Assembly: GCF_030070105.1 (NCBI RefSeq)
Contig: NZ_JASJOO010000002.1
Location: forward strand, 1,054,001 to 1,118,000
Length of the DNA stretch: 64,000 nucleotides
Direction: 5' to 3'
Source: Bermanella sp. WJH001
GTDB lineage: Bacteria > Pseudomonadota > Gammaproteobacteria > Pseudomonadales > Oceanobacteraceae
Positions within the stretch are counted from its first letter, which is position 1. Every line of letters begins with the position of its first letter. A model generated the notes under the pieces. The model saw only the letters and a list, made by a program, of their open reading frames with translations. It searched no databases and was not told where the DNA came from. Positions 26,585 to 37,571 of the stretch are shown piece by piece. Made by a program: the position numbers and the translations under genes.

Positions 26585-27354
26585 TAGCGGATAATTCCTC
26601 GAGTTGACTGATCAATGCTTTCAATAAATGCTTCGACCGCTGGGGATTCTTTTAGTAACTCTAATAGCTCAGGTCGAGCTTCTTCAAGGGTTAAGCCTTT
26701 ACGGTAAACGGTTTTATATGCATTGCGTAACACGCGAATGTCATTTTTTTCAAAACCTCGACGCTTCAAACCTTCAATATTAATACCATGAGGCTTCGCT
26801 GAATTACCATTTGCCATGATATAAGCTGGCACGTCTTTTAATACGATTGAGCCAGTGCCACACATACTGTGACTACCAATTTTAACAAATTGGTGAACCT
26901 GAGAAGCGCCACCTAATATTACGTAGTTGCCAATATGCACATGGCCCGCAATATTCGTATCATTAGCTAAAATACAATTATCAGCAATAATCACGTCATG
27001 AGCGACATGAACGTTCACCATAAATAAGTTATGGCTACCAATTTTAGTCAAACTATTATCTTGTGTGGTGCCACGATGCACGGTGCACGCTTCACGAAAG
27101 ATATTATGATCGCCAATCTCTAAGCGTGTTGGCTCGCCTTTAAATTTCTTGTCCTGACAATCTTCACCAATGGTACAAAATTGAAATATCTGGTTGTGCT
27201 TGCCAATAGTAGTTGGCCCTTTAATCACAACATGACTGCCAATTACGGTACCTTCACCAATAACCACATCAGGGCCAATAATCGTGAACGGTCCAACTTC
27301 AACGTTTGCTGCCAACTTGGCGCTTGGATCAATAATAGCGCGTGAATCAATCAA
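26584..27354 (-). CDS. lpxA: UDP-N-acetylglucosamine O-acyltransferase
   Basis: The 256-residue hexapeptide-repeat acyltransferase makes the first step of lipid A synthesis, adding the 3-hydroxyacyl chain from ACP to UDP-GlcNAc. The left-handed beta helix ([13 protein letters not shown] type repeats, residues 10-185) contains the catalytic His region [10 protein letters not shown] and a C-terminal helical domain ([19 protein letters not shown]). Alignment with the family start (M-I-D-x-x-A) points to TTG at 27354, which has AAAGGG 9 bases upstream and lies across the fabZ stop. The longer frame to 27375 starts with GTG and adds residues foreign to the family. Confidence 0.93.
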   Translation of the reverse strand: MIDSRAIIDPSAKLAANVEVGPFTIIGPDVVIGEGTVIGSHVVIKGPTTIGKHNQIFQFCTIGEDCQDKKFKGEPTRLEIGDHNIFREACTVHRGTTQDNSLTKIGSHNLFMVNVHVAHDVIIADNCILANDTNIAGHVHIGNYVILGGASQVHQFVKIGSHSMCGTGSIVLKDVPAYIMANGNSAKPHGINIEGLKRRGFEKNDIRVLRNAYKTVYRKGLTLEEARPELLELLKESPAVEAFIESIDQSTRGIIR

Positions 27355-27799
27355 AATGTATTTCCCTTTCGGCACACATAATTTCAGCTTGGCAGGCTAC
27401 TTGTCCATCTACCCAAGCTTCACATTCAAACCGCCAGATTCCACGTTTGTCACTGACATAACGTGCCTCCATTTCTAAACGATCTCCTGGCACTACCGGT
27501 TTTTTAAAGCGAGCCTTATCCACCCCCGCAAAATAATAAACCGTATTTTCGGCCTTTTCTTTTTCTATGGCATCTAGCCCTAATAGCCCAGCTAGTTGCG
27601 CTAATGATTCAAGAATCAAAACCCCAGGCATAATAGGATGCTTAGGGAAATGTCCTTCAAAAAATGGCTCATTACTGGTGACATTTTTATAACCCACTAT
27701 ACGCTGTTTTTTATCCAGCTCGGTTACTCTGTCTACCAATAAGAACGGATATCGATGGGGTAATAAATCCGTAATTTCAGTGTAATTCATTACCGCCAT
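27347..27799 (-). CDS. fabZ: 3-hydroxyacyl-ACP dehydratase FabZ
   Basis: The 150-residue hot-dog-fold enzyme dehydrates 3-hydroxyacyl-ACP in fatty acid elongation. Signature [13 protein letters not shown] carries the catalytic His near residue 23, and [21 protein letters not shown] carries the catalytic Glu. Its position between lpxD and lpxA is the classic arrangement that balances fatty acid and lipid A synthesis, since both use 3-hydroxyacyl-ACP. AAAGGA lies before ATG 27799. Confidence 0.95.
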   Translation of the reverse strand: MAVMNYTEITDLLPHRYPFLLVDRVTELDKKQRIVGYKNVTSNEPFFEGHFPKHPIMPGVLILESLAQLAGLLGLDAIEKEKAENTVYYFAGVDKARFKKPVVPGDRLEMEARYVSDKRGIWRFECEAWVDGQVACQAEIMCAEREIHFD

Positions 27800-27803
27800 G
27801 GGA

Positions 27804-28820
27804 TTATTCCTTTAAAGATTTCTCAATGAGTTTAATGCGTTTCGCCATTTCGTCCAATTGACGGAATCGCGCTGCACTTTTACGCCACTCAGAGGTTGAG
27901 GACATTGCCGTTCCTGACGAATAACTGCCAGGATCAGAAATACTCTTTGTTACCAAGGTCATTGCTGTCACGTGAGTGCCATCGGCGAGCTGTAAATGAC
28001 CCGCCACACCTACGCCACCGGCTAATGTGCAGCAACTGCCAATTTTGGTGCTACCTGCAATCATACAACCTGCCGCCATTGCAGTGTGGGCTCCAATTTC
28101 AACATTGTGAGCAATTTGAATTTGGTTATCGAGTTTCACACCATCACCAATCAAGGTATCGCTCATGGCGCCACGATCAATAGTGGTATTTGCACCAATT
28201 TCAACTTGATTACCAACAACTACCCCACCAATTTGGCAAATTTTTACCCACTGGCCTTTTTCATTCGCAAAACCAAAACCATCCGAGCCAATGACCGCTC
28301 CGCTATGAATAATACAATCATCACCCACAACCACGTCATGATAAACACTCACATTGTGATGCAAACGAGTATTTGAACCGATGCGCGCATTTACGCCCAC
28401 CACAGAGCCTGAGCCAATCATCGCTCCCCCCCCAATTACCGCATGGTCTTCAATCACAACATTTGCCGCAATACTCACATGCTCGCCCACTTTAGCGGTT
28501 GGGCTGATCACTGCACTTGGGTGAATTTGATGATTTGCTTTAGGAAGGGTATTGAACAACTGGGATACTCTAGCGTAACCAAGGTAAGGGTTATCTAAAA
28601 TAAGGGCTGCACACTGACATTCTGACGCTTGCTTTGGATGCACAATAACAGCACTGGCTTGTGTGTGCTGCAATTGATCTTTATAGGCCATATTAGCAAG
28701 GAAACTTAACTGTCCACTTGAGGCTTGGGACAAAGTCGCCAAGCCTTCAATACTAATGTTTTCATCGCCAACGACTTCAGCATTTAAATACTGAGCGATT
28801 TCACCAAGAGTATAAGCCAT
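27804..28820 (-). CDS. lpxD: UDP-3-O-(3-hydroxyacyl)glucosamine N-acyltransferase
   Basis: The 338-residue enzyme adds the N-linked hydroxyacyl chain in lipid A synthesis. It has the N-terminal uridine-binding domain ([15 protein letters not shown], residues 3-100), a left-handed beta helix of hexapeptide repeats (about 105-290) with the catalytic-site segment [17 protein letters not shown], and the C-terminal helix ([18 protein letters not shown]). It is separated by 3 to 4 bp from both skp and fabZ, so it is part of one operon. Confidence 0.95.
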   Translation of the reverse strand: MAYTLGEIAQYLNAEVVGDENISIEGLATLSQASSGQLSFLANMAYKDQLQHTQASAVIVHPKQASECQCAALILDNPYLGYARVSQLFNTLPKANHQIHPSAVISPTAKVGEHVSIAANVVIEDHAVIGGGAMIGSGSVVGVNARIGSNTRLHHNVSVYHDVVVGDDCIIHSGAVIGSDGFGFANEKGQWVKICQIGGVVVGNQVEIGANTTIDRGAMSDTLIGDGVKLDNQIQIAHNVEIGAHTAMAAGCMIAGSTKIGSCCTLAGGVGVAGHLQLADGTHVTAMTLVTKSISDPGSYSSGTAMSSTSEWRKSAARFRQLDEMAKRIKLIEKSLKE

Positions 28821-28823
28821 AAC

Positions 28824-29339
28824 TTATTTCGCAGCGCTGGCTTCATTAAGTTTGTTAAGTAGCTTTTTAGTTAAATCTAAATCAGGTACCACATGGATAA
28901 CGGCTTGACCATTTAACACAATATCTACTTTTTCTGCTTCGATCAGTGTTTTTAAAATGTCTTGTAAACGAGGCAGGTTGGCACGGAAGAATTGTTGACG
29001 CCATTGCTGCTCGGCTTGCTGCAATTTACCAGCAAAGAATTTAAATTCACTTTGCTGCTCTTTAATATTGTTACGAATTTTACGCTGTTCTTCATCGCTC
29101 ATGATGGCGCCATCTTTTTGTAGCTTTTCTTGGCTTTCCATCATTTCTTTTTCAAGCTGTTTGATTTTACCTAGGTCATCACCAAATTGATCTTCAACTT
29201 GCTTAAATGAAGCTTTAGCACCATCTGATTGAAACAAAGCACGTTCCATATCAACCACAGCAATTTTACTGCCCGCAGCCATGGCGGTAGATGCCACAAA
29301 AAACAAACCCGCTACTGCGATTTTAGTCCACTTCAACAT
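28824..29339 (-). CDS. skp: Periplasmic chaperone Skp (OmpH)
   Basis: The 171-residue protein has a signal peptide cleaved after VASTAMA (near residue 21). A short beta strand (KIAVVDMERAL) is followed by two long helices rich in Lys, Glu and Gln (residues 40-130) and a terminal strand/helix (KVDIVLNGQAVIHV) that form the trimerisation body. Skp binds unfolded outer-membrane proteins in the periplasm and delivers them to the Bam complex. It is encoded immediately after bamA, as in most gammaproteobacteria. Confidence 0.93.
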   Translation of the reverse strand: MLKWTKIAVAGLFFVASTAMAAGSKIAVVDMERALFQSDGAKASFKQVEDQFGDDLGKIKQLEKEMMESQEKLQKDGAIMSDEEQRKIRNNIKEQQSEFKFFAGKLQQAEQQWRQQFFRANLPRLQDILKTLIEAEKVDIVLNGQAVIHVVPDLDLTKKLLNKLNEASAAK

Positions 29340-29423
29340 AACTCTTCCTATTTAATCATTTATTATTGTAAAAAACTGGCCAAGAAGACTGCTTGAAAAC
29401 CTAATTATTTTCAAGCAACTCCT

Positions 29424-31844
29424 TTAAAATACTTGTCCAAGAGAGAATTCAAACCCTTCGGTTTCATCATCATCTTTGCTATTTAATGACCGAGCAAAGG
29501 TAAAGGTCAGCGGGCCGATTGCGGTCACCCAGGTCAAGCTAACACCGGTACCAAAACGAATTTCATTGGCATCAAAACCTTCAGAACATGACGGGTGAGC
29601 ATTAACATCACCAGCACCATTCCCTTCAGTTAAGGTTAAGCACTCTGTATCAAACACATTACCCGCGTCTAAGAACAGCACACTTCGCATACTGCGCTGA
29701 TCTTCAACAAATGGTAAAGGGAATACCAACTCCATAGACGCTTCAGTTAAAAGGTTACCACCCAAGCTATTATTATCTGCGTAATAACCAACATCAGGAA
29801 TATTATCACCATTACTATCAGCAAAACCCGTTCCATCCGGCAATGGAATGTCTCGTTTAATCGCACCACGTGGTCCCAGTGAGTTGCTGGTGTAACCACG
29901 AACGGAGCCCACACCACCGGCACGGAAATTTCGGAAGAACGGTAACTCTTCCGTATCACCGTAACCGTCGCCATAACCTAGCTCGGTACGAATACGGAAC
30001 GTCCACTCACCCGAGATAGGAAAGTATTTTTGTGCATTATAAGTCACACGGTAATATTCTAATTCGCTGCCCGGCACAGTGGCTTCAAGGGCTAAACTTT
30101 GTTTGGCACCAGCCGTTGGGAATAAACCACGGTTCAGTGTGGTCCAGCTCCAGCTACTGCCTAATGTCACTTCAACAAAGTCTTCACCTTCATCTTCAAC
30201 AAAGCTCAAGATCTCTTCGGCGATGCCTGATTCCTGCGCTTCCATTAATGTACGACTGGCTTCAATACTGAATGACAAACGCTCACGGCCACTAATAGGG
30301 AAACCAAACGTGGTACGCGCACCATAGGTGTCTGTGTTGTAGTCACTTAAAGATAATTCAGAGAAGTCTGTTTGACTATAAAACAGACCATAACCACGAC
30401 TAATGCCATCCACTGTGTAGTAAGGGTCGGTGTAAGATAAGTTCAAACTGGTTACTGCATCGGTTTTATTTAAAGAGGTACTCATCTTTTTACCGGTACC
30501 CATAAAATTATTTTGCGACACACTGGTGCCTAAAATCATGCCGTCAGCACTTGAGTAACCAATACTTAGATTTAAGCTACCACTTGGCTGCTCTTCAACA
30601 CTGTAGTTCACATCAATTAAATCATCTGAACCTGGTACTTTTGGTGTTTCAACGTTAACGCCTTTAAAGAAACCAAGTTGCTCTAAGCGGCTTTTCGATT
30701 GTTCGATTAATTCGGTTGATGCCCAACCACCTTCCATTTGTACCATTTCACGACGTAGCACTTCATCCATGGTGGATTCATTACCGGTAAAGTTAATACG
30801 ACGCACATAAGTACGCTTACCCGGCTCTACAAAAAAAGTTAGCTCAACGGTTTTATCTTCGTCATTAATTTTAGGCACACCGTTTACACTGGCAAACGTA
30901 AAACCTTCATTACCTAAGCGTTTTGCAATCAAGTCTTGAGTGAATGTTACTTTTTGACGACTAAAGGTTTGATCCTCTTCCATGATGACAAGCTTGCGCA
31001 GTAACTCTTCTTCTAAGATGAGCTCTCCTGCTAAGTTAACTTTGCTCACTGTGTAAACATCACCTTCGTGAACATTAACACTGATAAAAACATCTTCTTT
31101 ATTTGGCGAAAGTGAAACTTGAGTGGATTCAACATTGAAACGAATAAAACCTCGATCCAAATAAAATGAACGTAAACGCTCTAGGTCACCACCTAGTTTT
31201 TCGCGGGAATATTTATCGTCACTTGAATACCAAGACCAAAGGTTGGTTGGTTTTAATTCAAATTGATTAAGTAGTTCTTGTTTTTCAAAGTTTTCAAAAC
31301 CAACAATATTAATGTGACTAATTGACGCAACAGAGCCTTCATCCACATTAATTTTTAACGATACGCGGTTACGAGGTAGCTTTTTTACTTCTGTATCTAT
31401 TTGTGCGTCATAGCGACCTTGGCTCACATACTGACGCTCTAACTCTAATTCCAAACGCTCAAGCGTTGAGCGTTTAAACACATAACCTTCTGCAAGACCA
31501 GCTTGCTTTAAACCTGTTTTCAGCTGCTCGGTTTCAATGGCGCTATTGCCCTCTATCTCAAGCGCGGTAATGGTTGGTAATTCAACTAACCTAACCACTA
31601 AAATGTCGCCATCTCTTAATAGCTCAATATCATTAAAGTAACCGGTTGCAAATAAACCACGGGAGGCTGATGCAAGTTTTGCATTATCCACTTTATCGCC
31701 AATATTGATTGGAAACGCACTGAATACTGTACCTGCACTTACGCGCTGAAGGCCGTCGACACGAATGTCTTTAACGGTAAAAGAGTCCGCTTGAGCAAAT
31801 GTCGCGCCCAAAGCTAAAAGCATGCTGATTAAGGTAAACTTCAT
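29424..31844 (-). CDS. bamA: Outer membrane protein assembly factor BamA
   Basis: The 806-residue core of the Bam complex inserts beta barrels into the outer membrane. A signal peptide (cut after TFAQA, near residue 19) is followed by five POTRA domains (about 20-420; the first begins FTVKDIRVDGLQRVSAGTVF) and a 16-stranded Omp85 barrel (about 425-806). The loop 6 motif VRGY is present in GGVGSVRGYTSNSLGPRG. The last residues EFSLGQVF give the C-terminal aromatic signature. It sits between rseP and skp in the expected order. Confidence 0.96.
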   Translation of the reverse strand: MKFTLISMLLALGATFAQADSFTVKDIRVDGLQRVSAGTVFSAFPINIGDKVDNAKLASASRGLFATGYFNDIELLRDGDILVVRLVELPTITALEIEGNSAIETEQLKTGLKQAGLAEGYVFKRSTLERLELELERQYVSQGRYDAQIDTEVKKLPRNRVSLKINVDEGSVASISHINIVGFENFEKQELLNQFELKPTNLWSWYSSDDKYSREKLGGDLERLRSFYLDRGFIRFNVESTQVSLSPNKEDVFISVNVHEGDVYTVSKVNLAGELILEEELLRKLVIMEEDQTFSRQKVTFTQDLIAKRLGNEGFTFASVNGVPKINDEDKTVELTFFVEPGKRTYVRRINFTGNESTMDEVLRREMVQMEGGWASTELIEQSKSRLEQLGFFKGVNVETPKVPGSDDLIDVNYSVEEQPSGSLNLSIGYSSADGMILGTSVSQNNFMGTGKKMSTSLNKTDAVTSLNLSYTDPYYTVDGISRGYGLFYSQTDFSELSLSDYNTDTYGARTTFGFPISGRERLSFSIEASRTLMEAQESGIAEEILSFVEDEGEDFVEVTLGSSWSWTTLNRGLFPTAGAKQSLALEATVPGSELEYYRVTYNAQKYFPISGEWTFRIRTELGYGDGYGDTEELPFFRNFRAGGVGSVRGYTSNSLGPRGAIKRDIPLPDGTGFADSNGDNIPDVGYYADNNSLGGNLLTEASMELVFPLPFVEDQRSMRSVLFLDAGNVFDTECLTLTEGNGAGDVNAHPSCSEGFDANEIRFGTGVSLTWVTAIGPLTFTFARSLNSKDDDETEGFEFSLGQVF

Positions 31845-31911
31845 GTTAATCCGAATTTATTGTTATCTTAGGCCGTAAGTGACGATACAGACCAGCAAAA
31901 TTATTTAAATA

Positions 31912-33252
31912 CTATATACGACTTATGTCATTAAATATGGCTACAAACATAACCATCATAAGTAGCGCCATACCCAGCTTAATACCTGCTAGCTGAACAT
32001 TTTCCGACAGTGGTGAACCCTTCACCGCTTCGATTAAATAAAACAAAAAATGCCCGCCATCCAATACGGGAATTGGTAATAAATTCACCACTGCCAGCAT
32101 AATGCTGATATACGCTAAAAAACTAATAAATGCCTCAAACCCAGCCTGCGCTGAAGCGTTGGCTACTTTAGCAATGGTAATTGGGCCGCTCAAGTTCTTA
32201 ACTGATAATAAACCTTGAATCATCTTACCGATGGACTCTAACGTCACCACCGACATATCCCATGTTTTATAGGCTGCCTTGCCAATGGATTCAATGACAC
32301 CAAAGCGCTGTGTCACGACGAAGCCTTCTGGTAATTCGGGTGACTGAACAATAGCGCCTGCAAAGCCAAAACTTTCGCCCTGATCATTGGTTTTAACCGC
32401 AGGGATTAAAGTTAACTCTTTTACCTGACCATCACGCTGCACTTCTATAGCCAGCGCTTTACCGCCATTGGCTTGCACCACTTCGACAAAATCAAACCAC
32501 TGCTCAATTTGCTTACCATTTACACTAATAATCTCATCACCGCTTTTTAAGCCAGCTTGTTGTGCAGGCAAGCCTTCTTGCAGCTCAGCCAAAACAGCCG
32601 GCACGTTTGGTCTATAAGGTGTAATACCTAATTCATTTAGTGCGTTAGGCTCTTCTTTATCACTCAACCAACGATTAATTGTTAATTGAAATTGCTGTTC
32701 ATTAGAGGCGGTAAAAACAATCTCACCTGTATCACCTAGGCGCTTTAGTAACTGGTAATGCACATCTTGCCAACTGCTTACTTCTTTACCATCAACAAGG
32801 GTGATCTCCTGCCCTGATTTCAAACCCGCTTCTTCAGCTAAGCTTTGCGGATTGACCTCACCAATCACGGGTTTCACTTGCGTGATGCCCGTCATAAACA
32901 TTAACCAATAAGCAAAAATGGCAAACATAATATTCGCAGCCGGACCGGCTAAAACCACTGCCATTCGCTGCCAAACGGTTTTACGGTTAAATGCTTGATC
33001 TAATAATTCAGGGGCCACTTCACCTTCACGTTCATCTAGCATTTTTACATAGCCGCCCAATGGAATGGCAGCAATGGCAAACTCACAGCCGTTTTTATCT
33101 GTACGACTCCAGATTACTTTGCCGAAGCCGACAGAAAAACGCAGTACTTTCACGCCACAACGACGGGCAACCCAGTAATGACCATATTCGTGTACCGTAA
33201 CCAGAATACCCAGAGTTACGGCTAACGCTAATAAGCTGTATAACACACTCAT
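31912..33252 (-). CDS. rseP: Site-2 zinc metalloprotease RseP
   Basis: The 446-residue intramembrane protease cleaves the anti-sigma factor RseA (MucA type) in the sigma-E envelope stress response. TM1 carries HEYGH (zinc ligands, near residue 22). Two PDZ domains lie in the periplasm (about 115-200 and 205-290; motifs [10 protein letters not shown] and [10 protein letters not shown]). The C-terminal membrane segment has [15 protein letters not shown] with the third zinc ligand. The ATG at 33252 overlaps the dxr stop by 4 bp (ATGA) and gives the usual MSxLYSLLA start, so the 12-codon longer frame is rejected. Confidence 0.95.
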   Translation of the reverse strand: MSVLYSLLALAVTLGILVTVHEYGHYWVARRCGVKVLRFSVGFGKVIWSRTDKNGCEFAIAAIPLGGYVKMLDEREGEVAPELLDQAFNRKTVWQRMAVVLAGPAANIMFAIFAYWLMFMTGITQVKPVIGEVNPQSLAEEAGLKSGQEITLVDGKEVSSWQDVHYQLLKRLGDTGEIVFTASNEQQFQLTINRWLSDKEEPNALNELGITPYRPNVPAVLAELQEGLPAQQAGLKSGDEIISVNGKQIEQWFDFVEVVQANGGKALAIEVQRDGQVKELTLIPAVKTNDQGESFGFAGAIVQSPELPEGFVVTQRFGVIESIGKAAYKTWDMSVVTLESIGKMIQGLLSVKNLSGPITIAKVANASAQAGFEAFISFLAYISIMLAVVNLLPIPVLDGGHFLFYLIEAVKGSPLSENVQLAGIKLGMALLMMVMFVAIFNDISRI

Positions 33253-34427
33253 GATAAAATCTTGCCCTCTACGAAACGTCTTGCCCAAGCATCGGCGGCT
33301 AAAATAGCCTCGATACTGTCCGCCGCTTCGATTTTACATGCATTTAAAGTTTCATCGATCAGGTTTGAGATTGATGTAAAGGCAATTTGTTCCCGTAAAA
33401 AGCCAGCAACCGCTACTTCATTTGCGGCATTTAAAATGGCGGCCGCTGTACCACCTGCTTCAAAAGCCTGAGAAGCTAAATCTAAGGCAGGAAAAGACTG
33501 ACGATCTGGCAATTCAAAATTCAGCTGAGCAACTTCAAATAGATTAAGTGGCTTTACTCCCGAAGCGATGCGTTCTGGCCAAGCAAGACCATACGCGATA
33601 GGGGTGCGCATATCAGGATTACCCATTTGGCAAATAACAGAACCATCAACATATTGCACCATAGAGTGAATAATCGACTCAGGGTGCACCACCACTTCAA
33701 TTTGCGAAGGCTTCACATCAAATAACCAACACGCTTCTATGAGCTCTAAACCTTTATTCATCAAGGTTGCGCTATCGACAGAAATTTTTTGCCCCATTGA
33801 CCAGTTAGGGTGTTTAACCGCTTGCTTAGGCGTAACCTTTGATAACGCATCTAAACCCCAGCCACGGAACGGGCCACCTGATGCAGTTAATAATATTTTT
33901 TCAATCTGCTGCTTGCACGAAGGGTCTTGCCCATAACCCAACGGCAAAGATTGGAAGATAGCATTATGCTCACTATCTATTGGCAGAAGTTCGGCTTGAT
34001 TATCTTGCACAGCCTGCATAAATAAATGACCACTCATGACAAGGGCTTCTTTATTGGCAAGCAACACACGCTTACCCGCTTGTGCCGCCGCTAAGGTTGG
34101 CAATAAACCAGCAGCCCCTACGATAGCGGCCATGACCTGATCAACCTCTGGGTCACTGGCAATATCAACCAAAGCCGATGCACCAGTTAATACTTCAACT
34201 GTGCTGCCGTGTTGCTTTAAAGATTGGGATAATTGCTTAGCGCTGGCTTCATCTACCATCACTGCGTATTTGGGTGAGTACTCAAGACACTGCTGCAGCA
34301 ATACATCGACCTGAGTATTTGCGCTTAATGCAAATACCTCATACAAGTCTTTGTGACGAGCCAGAACATCAAGTGTGCTTTTACCGATGGAGCCTGTGGC
34401 TCCAAGTACGGTAATCATTTGCCTCAT
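33249..34427 (-). CDS. dxr: 1-deoxy-D-xylulose 5-phosphate reductoisomerase
   Basis: The 392-residue NADPH enzyme makes 2-C-methyl-D-erythritol 4-phosphate in the MEP isoprenoid pathway. Signs are the Rossmann motif [16 protein letters not shown], the ALANKE-type [12 protein letters not shown], the metal and substrate segment [24 protein letters not shown] and [14 protein letters not shown]. The ATG at 34427 overlaps the cdsA stop by 4 bp; ATG 34418 is an alternative. It feeds isoprenoid precursors to the neighbouring uppS step. Confidence 0.95.
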   Translation of the reverse strand: MRQMITVLGATGSIGKSTLDVLARHKDLYEVFALSANTQVDVLLQQCLEYSPKYAVMVDEASAKQLSQSLKQHGSTVEVLTGASALVDIASDPEVDQVMAAIVGAAGLLPTLAAAQAGKRVLLANKEALVMSGHLFMQAVQDNQAELLPIDSEHNAIFQSLPLGYGQDPSCKQQIEKILLTASGGPFRGWGLDALSKVTPKQAVKHPNWSMGQKISVDSATLMNKGLELIEACWLFDVKPSQIEVVVHPESIIHSMVQYVDGSVICQMGNPDMRTPIAYGLAWPERIASGVKPLNLFEVAQLNFELPDRQSFPALDLASQAFEAGGTAAAILNAANEVAVAGFLREQIAFTSISNLIDETLNACKIEAADSIEAILAADAWARRFVEGKILS

Positions 34428-35263
34428 ACAACTAAGTTCCAGCCAAATACACTTAATGCCAATGCAAATAAAGGAAGGGCTGCGGTCATACTATCGATAC
34501 GATCCATCACACCACCATGACCTGGCAATAAATGACTAGAGTCTTTAATACCACGGTGACGTTTCACCATACTTTCGATTAGATCACCAACAACAGAAAA
34601 ACACGTAATCAACAAAGTCAGTACAATTAATAATGCCCATTGTTCTAAATCCAATGAAAGCCCTGCTTCATTTTCTAAAAGGTAGCCACCACCCAATGCC
34701 ATTAAGGTTGTGACAAATAAACCACCAAACACCCCTTCCCATGTTTTACCTGGGCTCACACTGGGAGCCAATTTACGCTTACCAAAAGTACGACCCGCAA
34801 AATAGGCGCCCACATCCGCGCCCCAGACAATAAACATCACATACATGATTAAATAATCATTGAATGGATAACTCTTTATTTGTACAAAACCGACCCACAT
34901 TGGTAATAAAATAAATAAGCCCATAATTAAGCGAGCAACAGGGCTACTCCAAATGTTTTTAAGTTTTGGATGCAACGAAACAAACACAAAAGCGGTGATC
35001 CACCACCCTAGTGCGATATACAAAATATCCACCTCTTGCACTAACGAGCTGAACTCAACCGCACAAATTAACCCGGCTACTAAGCCTGCATAAGCGATAC
35101 GGCCAACTTGTAGCTTTAAGCCAGATAGGTTCGCCCATTCCCATGCGCCTAATGCGACAATGACACCAATGAATAATTTAAATTGCGCCAGGGGTAAGTA
35201 AAAAATCCCCCCTATCATGATTGGCGCCAACACTAGCGCGGTAAGAATACGTTGCTTTAGCAC
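34424..35263 (-). CDS. cdsA: Phosphatidate cytidylyltransferase
   Basis: The 279-residue inner-membrane enzyme makes CDP-diacylglycerol from phosphatidic acid and CTP. It has about eight hydrophobic segments and the C-terminal family signature: [20 protein letters not shown] in the middle and [20 protein letters not shown] followed by [10 protein letters not shown] near the end, which carry the metal-binding aspartates. It overlaps uppS by 7 bp upstream and dxr by 4 bp downstream. Confidence 0.94.
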   Translation of the reverse strand: MLKQRILTALVLAPIMIGGIFYLPLAQFKLFIGVIVALGAWEWANLSGLKLQVGRIAYAGLVAGLICAVEFSSLVQEVDILYIALGWWITAFVFVSLHPKLKNIWSSPVARLIMGLFILLPMWVGFVQIKSYPFNDYLIMYVMFIVWGADVGAYFAGRTFGKRKLAPSVSPGKTWEGVFGGLFVTTLMALGGGYLLENEAGLSLDLEQWALLIVLTLLITCFSVVGDLIESMVKRHRGIKDSSHLLPGHGGVMDRIDSMTAALPLFALALSVFGWNLVV

Positions 35264-36012
35264 GTTTGATCTTCCTTCAATTGTTCATCTGTGCGCCCAA
35301 AACGGCGCGTGCGGCTGTTATATTCTTCTATTGCCGACCAGAAGTTTGTTTCGTCAAAATCAGGCCATAACGCATCACTGAATACCAGCTCGGTATATGC
35401 AAATTGCCATAACATGAAATTACTAATTCTTAGCTCCCCACCTGTGCGAATACACAAATCTGGTTCAGGGAAATCATTTAAACACGTATAACCAGAGAAA
35501 AGCTCTGGTGTAATATTTTCAGGTGAGATCTTGCCAGATAATACATCTTTAGCAATGTTCTGTGCGGCATGAGAAATATCCCAACGACCACCATAGTTCG
35601 CTGCTACAACCAGGGTCAAACCTGTATTATCTTTGGTGAGGTTTTGAGCAATCTCAATATGTTCTTGTAAAACAGATGAAAAACCAGAAATATCGCCCAT
35701 GATAATTAGGCGTATATTGTGCTCATGAAGTTTTTTGACTTCTTTTTGTAGGGCATTAAGAAATAACTGCATTAATGCATTTACTTCTTTTTCAGGGCGC
35801 TGCCAATTCTCACTTGAGAAAGCAAACAGCGTCAGAACATCCACCTCTAAGCGAGCCGCTTGCTCAATCACGATTTTAACCGCTTTCACACCAGCCTTAT
35901 GACCAGCTACGCCAGGTAAGTGGCGGCGCTTAGCCCAGCGATTATTACCATCCATAACGATGGCAACATGGCGAGGTATGCGTTCAAATTTTGGTATCTT
36001 AGCGTCAGACAT
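35257..36012 (-). CDS. uppS: Undecaprenyl diphosphate synthase
   Basis: The 251-residue cis-prenyltransferase elongates farnesyl diphosphate to C55-PP, the lipid carrier for peptidoglycan and O-antigen. The conserved HVAIVMDGNNRWAKRR (catalytic Asp near residue 20), GHKAGVKAV, LFAFSSENWQRP, ANYGGRWDI and the C-terminal PEPDLCIRTGGELRISNFML and YTELVF are all present. A 62-bp gap after frr may hold a short regulatory segment; the GCGCC/GGCGC hairpin (around 36028-36050) is a weak candidate. Confidence 0.95.
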   Translation of the reverse strand: MSDAKIPKFERIPRHVAIVMDGNNRWAKRRHLPGVAGHKAGVKAVKIVIEQAARLEVDVLTLFAFSSENWQRPEKEVNALMQLFLNALQKEVKKLHEHNIRLIIMGDISGFSSVLQEHIEIAQNLTKDNTGLTLVVAANYGGRWDISHAAQNIAKDVLSGKISPENITPELFSGYTCLNDFPEPDLCIRTGGELRISNFMLWQFAYTELVFSDALWPDFDETNFWSAIEEYNSRTRRFGRTDEQLKEDQTC

Positions 36013-36074
36013 ATGTAAAACCTAATAATGAAACTGCGCCTAAAAAGGCGCAGTACCGCTTCATATAAACTCGG

Positions 36075-36632
36075 TTAAACCTGCATTAGGTCTTTTTCTT
36101 TTGTCGCCAACAAAGATTCAATATCAGCAATAAACTTATCCGTTAGCTGCTGAATTTGATCTTGGCCTTGACGCTCTTCGTCTTCACTAATTTCTTTTTC
36201 TTTCAGCAAGTCTTTAATGCTGCTGTTTGCATCACGACGGATATTACGCACGGACACACGACCTTTTTCAGCCTCAGCACGGGCTTGCTTAATATAGTCT
36301 TTACGGGTTTCTTCCGTTAAAGCAGGCATTGGTAGACGAATAGTTTCGCCTGAAGTAGATGGATTGATACCCAAGTCCGACTTCATGATTGCTTTTTCAA
36401 TCACAGGTACCAAGTGCTTTTCCCAAGGCGTTACCGCTAACGCACGACCATCTTCAACGTTGATGTTCGCTACTTGAGAAAGTGGCGTCGGATTACCATA
36501 GTAATCAATTGAAATACCATCAAGAATGGCAGGATTAGCACGACCAGTACGTACTTTTTTGAACGCATCAATTAGTGCGTTCACGCTCTTTTGCATACGA
36601 TCTTTAGCGTCTGCTTGAATTTCATTCAACAT
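36075..36632 (-). CDS. frr: Ribosome recycling factor
   Basis: The 185-residue protein, the same length as in E. coli, splits post-termination ribosomes with EF-G. It has the L-shaped two-domain pattern: a long helical bundle at both ends with [13 protein letters not shown] near residue 30, a beta domain in the middle ([20 protein letters not shown]) and the basic [13 protein letters not shown] segment. ATG 36632 has GGAG 8 bases upstream and overlaps the pyrH end by 11 bp; the longer frame to 36653 is rejected. Confidence 0.95.
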   Translation of the reverse strand: MLNEIQADAKDRMQKSVNALIDAFKKVRTGRANPAILDGISIDYYGNPTPLSQVANINVEDGRALAVTPWEKHLVPVIEKAIMKSDLGINPSTSGETIRLPMPALTEETRKDYIKQARAEAEKGRVSVRNIRRDANSSIKDLLKEKEISEDEERQGQDQIQQLTDKFIADIESLLATKEKDLMQV

Positions 36633-37374
36633 TTTCTTTTTCTCCACACACAATCAATGTGCCATCACTACCACCCACCATGAGTTGAGCCATCACACCA
36701 GGGGTTGCCATATTAAACACACGTAATGGCATTTTATGATCTCGCGCCAGACAAATCGCCGTGAGATCCATCACTCCTAACTGACGCTCAAGTACTTCGT
36801 CGTAAGTTAGGGTCTCAAATTTAACCGCATCAGGGTTTTTCTTAGGGTCAGCATCATACACGCCATCCACATTTGTGGCTTTCAGTACGATATCTGCTTC
36901 GATTTCAATGCCACGCAAACACGCAGCAGAATCGGTTGTAAAAAATGGGTTACCCGTGCCTGCCGAGAAAATCACAACATCACCCGTATTCAAGTGACGA
37001 ATCGCGCGGCGACGATCATAATGCTCAACAATGCCACTCATAGGAATAGCAGACATTACACGAGATTTAATATTGCTTCGCTCTAGTGCATCACGCATTG
37101 CCAATGCGTTCATCACAGTGGCTAGCATCCCCATGTGGTCACCCGTTACACGGTCAAGACCTGCTTGGCTCAAAGCAGCACCACGGAATAAATTACCGCC
37201 GCCAATCACCAAACCAACCTGAACGCCAATTCCCACCAGCTGCCCAACTTCTAACGCCATGCGATCCAGCACCTTGGGGTCTATACCAAAGTTTTGCTCA
37301 CCTTGAAGCGCTTCGCCGCTCAACTTCAATAGGATGCGTTTATATTTAGGGCTACGATTATCTGCCGGGGGCAT
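36622..37374 (-). CDS. pyrH: UMP kinase
   Basis: The 250-residue hexameric bacterial UMP kinase phosphorylates UMP to UDP and belongs to the amino-acid kinase fold. It shows [14 protein letters not shown] near residue 13, [41 protein letters not shown] and [17 protein letters not shown]. The first ten residues are a variable tail. GAGGTGACCT precedes the ATG. A 197-bp gap to tsf with a TATAAA box (near 37415-37420, minus strand) suggests its own promoter. Confidence 0.95.
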   Translation of the reverse strand: MPPADNRSPKYKRILLKLSGEALQGEQNFGIDPKVLDRMALEVGQLVGIGVQVGLVIGGGNLFRGAALSQAGLDRVTGDHMGMLATVMNALAMRDALERSNIKSRVMSAIPMSGIVEHYDRRRAIRHLNTGDVVIFSAGTGNPFFTTDSAACLRGIEIEADIVLKATNVDGVYDADPKKNPDAVKFETLTYDEVLERQLGVMDLTAICLARDHKMPLRVFNMATPGVMAQLMVGGSDGTLIVCGEKENVE

Positions 37375-37513
37375 AGGTCACCTCATTTATGCAATTCTAT
37401 AGTCATGAGTTTATAGCATAAACCCTGACCTCTCACTGCAAAACCCCGGTTCTGACTGAGATCATGCTTGATTCTCAACTCAGTTCACCAGGGCTTTCAA
37501 ATAACCTTTACAC

Positions 37514-37547
37514 AAATGCCGAGCAAGGAAAACCTAACTCGGCATTT
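37514..37547 (-). terminator. Candidate terminator after tsf
   Basis: The minus-strand stem AAATGCCGAG/CTCGGCATTT has a 14-base loop. The following T-run is short (TTTG), so termination may be partial. Confidence 0.5.
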
Positions 37548-37571
37548 AAAGAGCTGTAACAGCCCTATTGC

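Noticed and set aside
29747-29974. Small ORF inside bamA
   Set aside because: It is an alternative frame of a well-conserved gene, with no independent signal.
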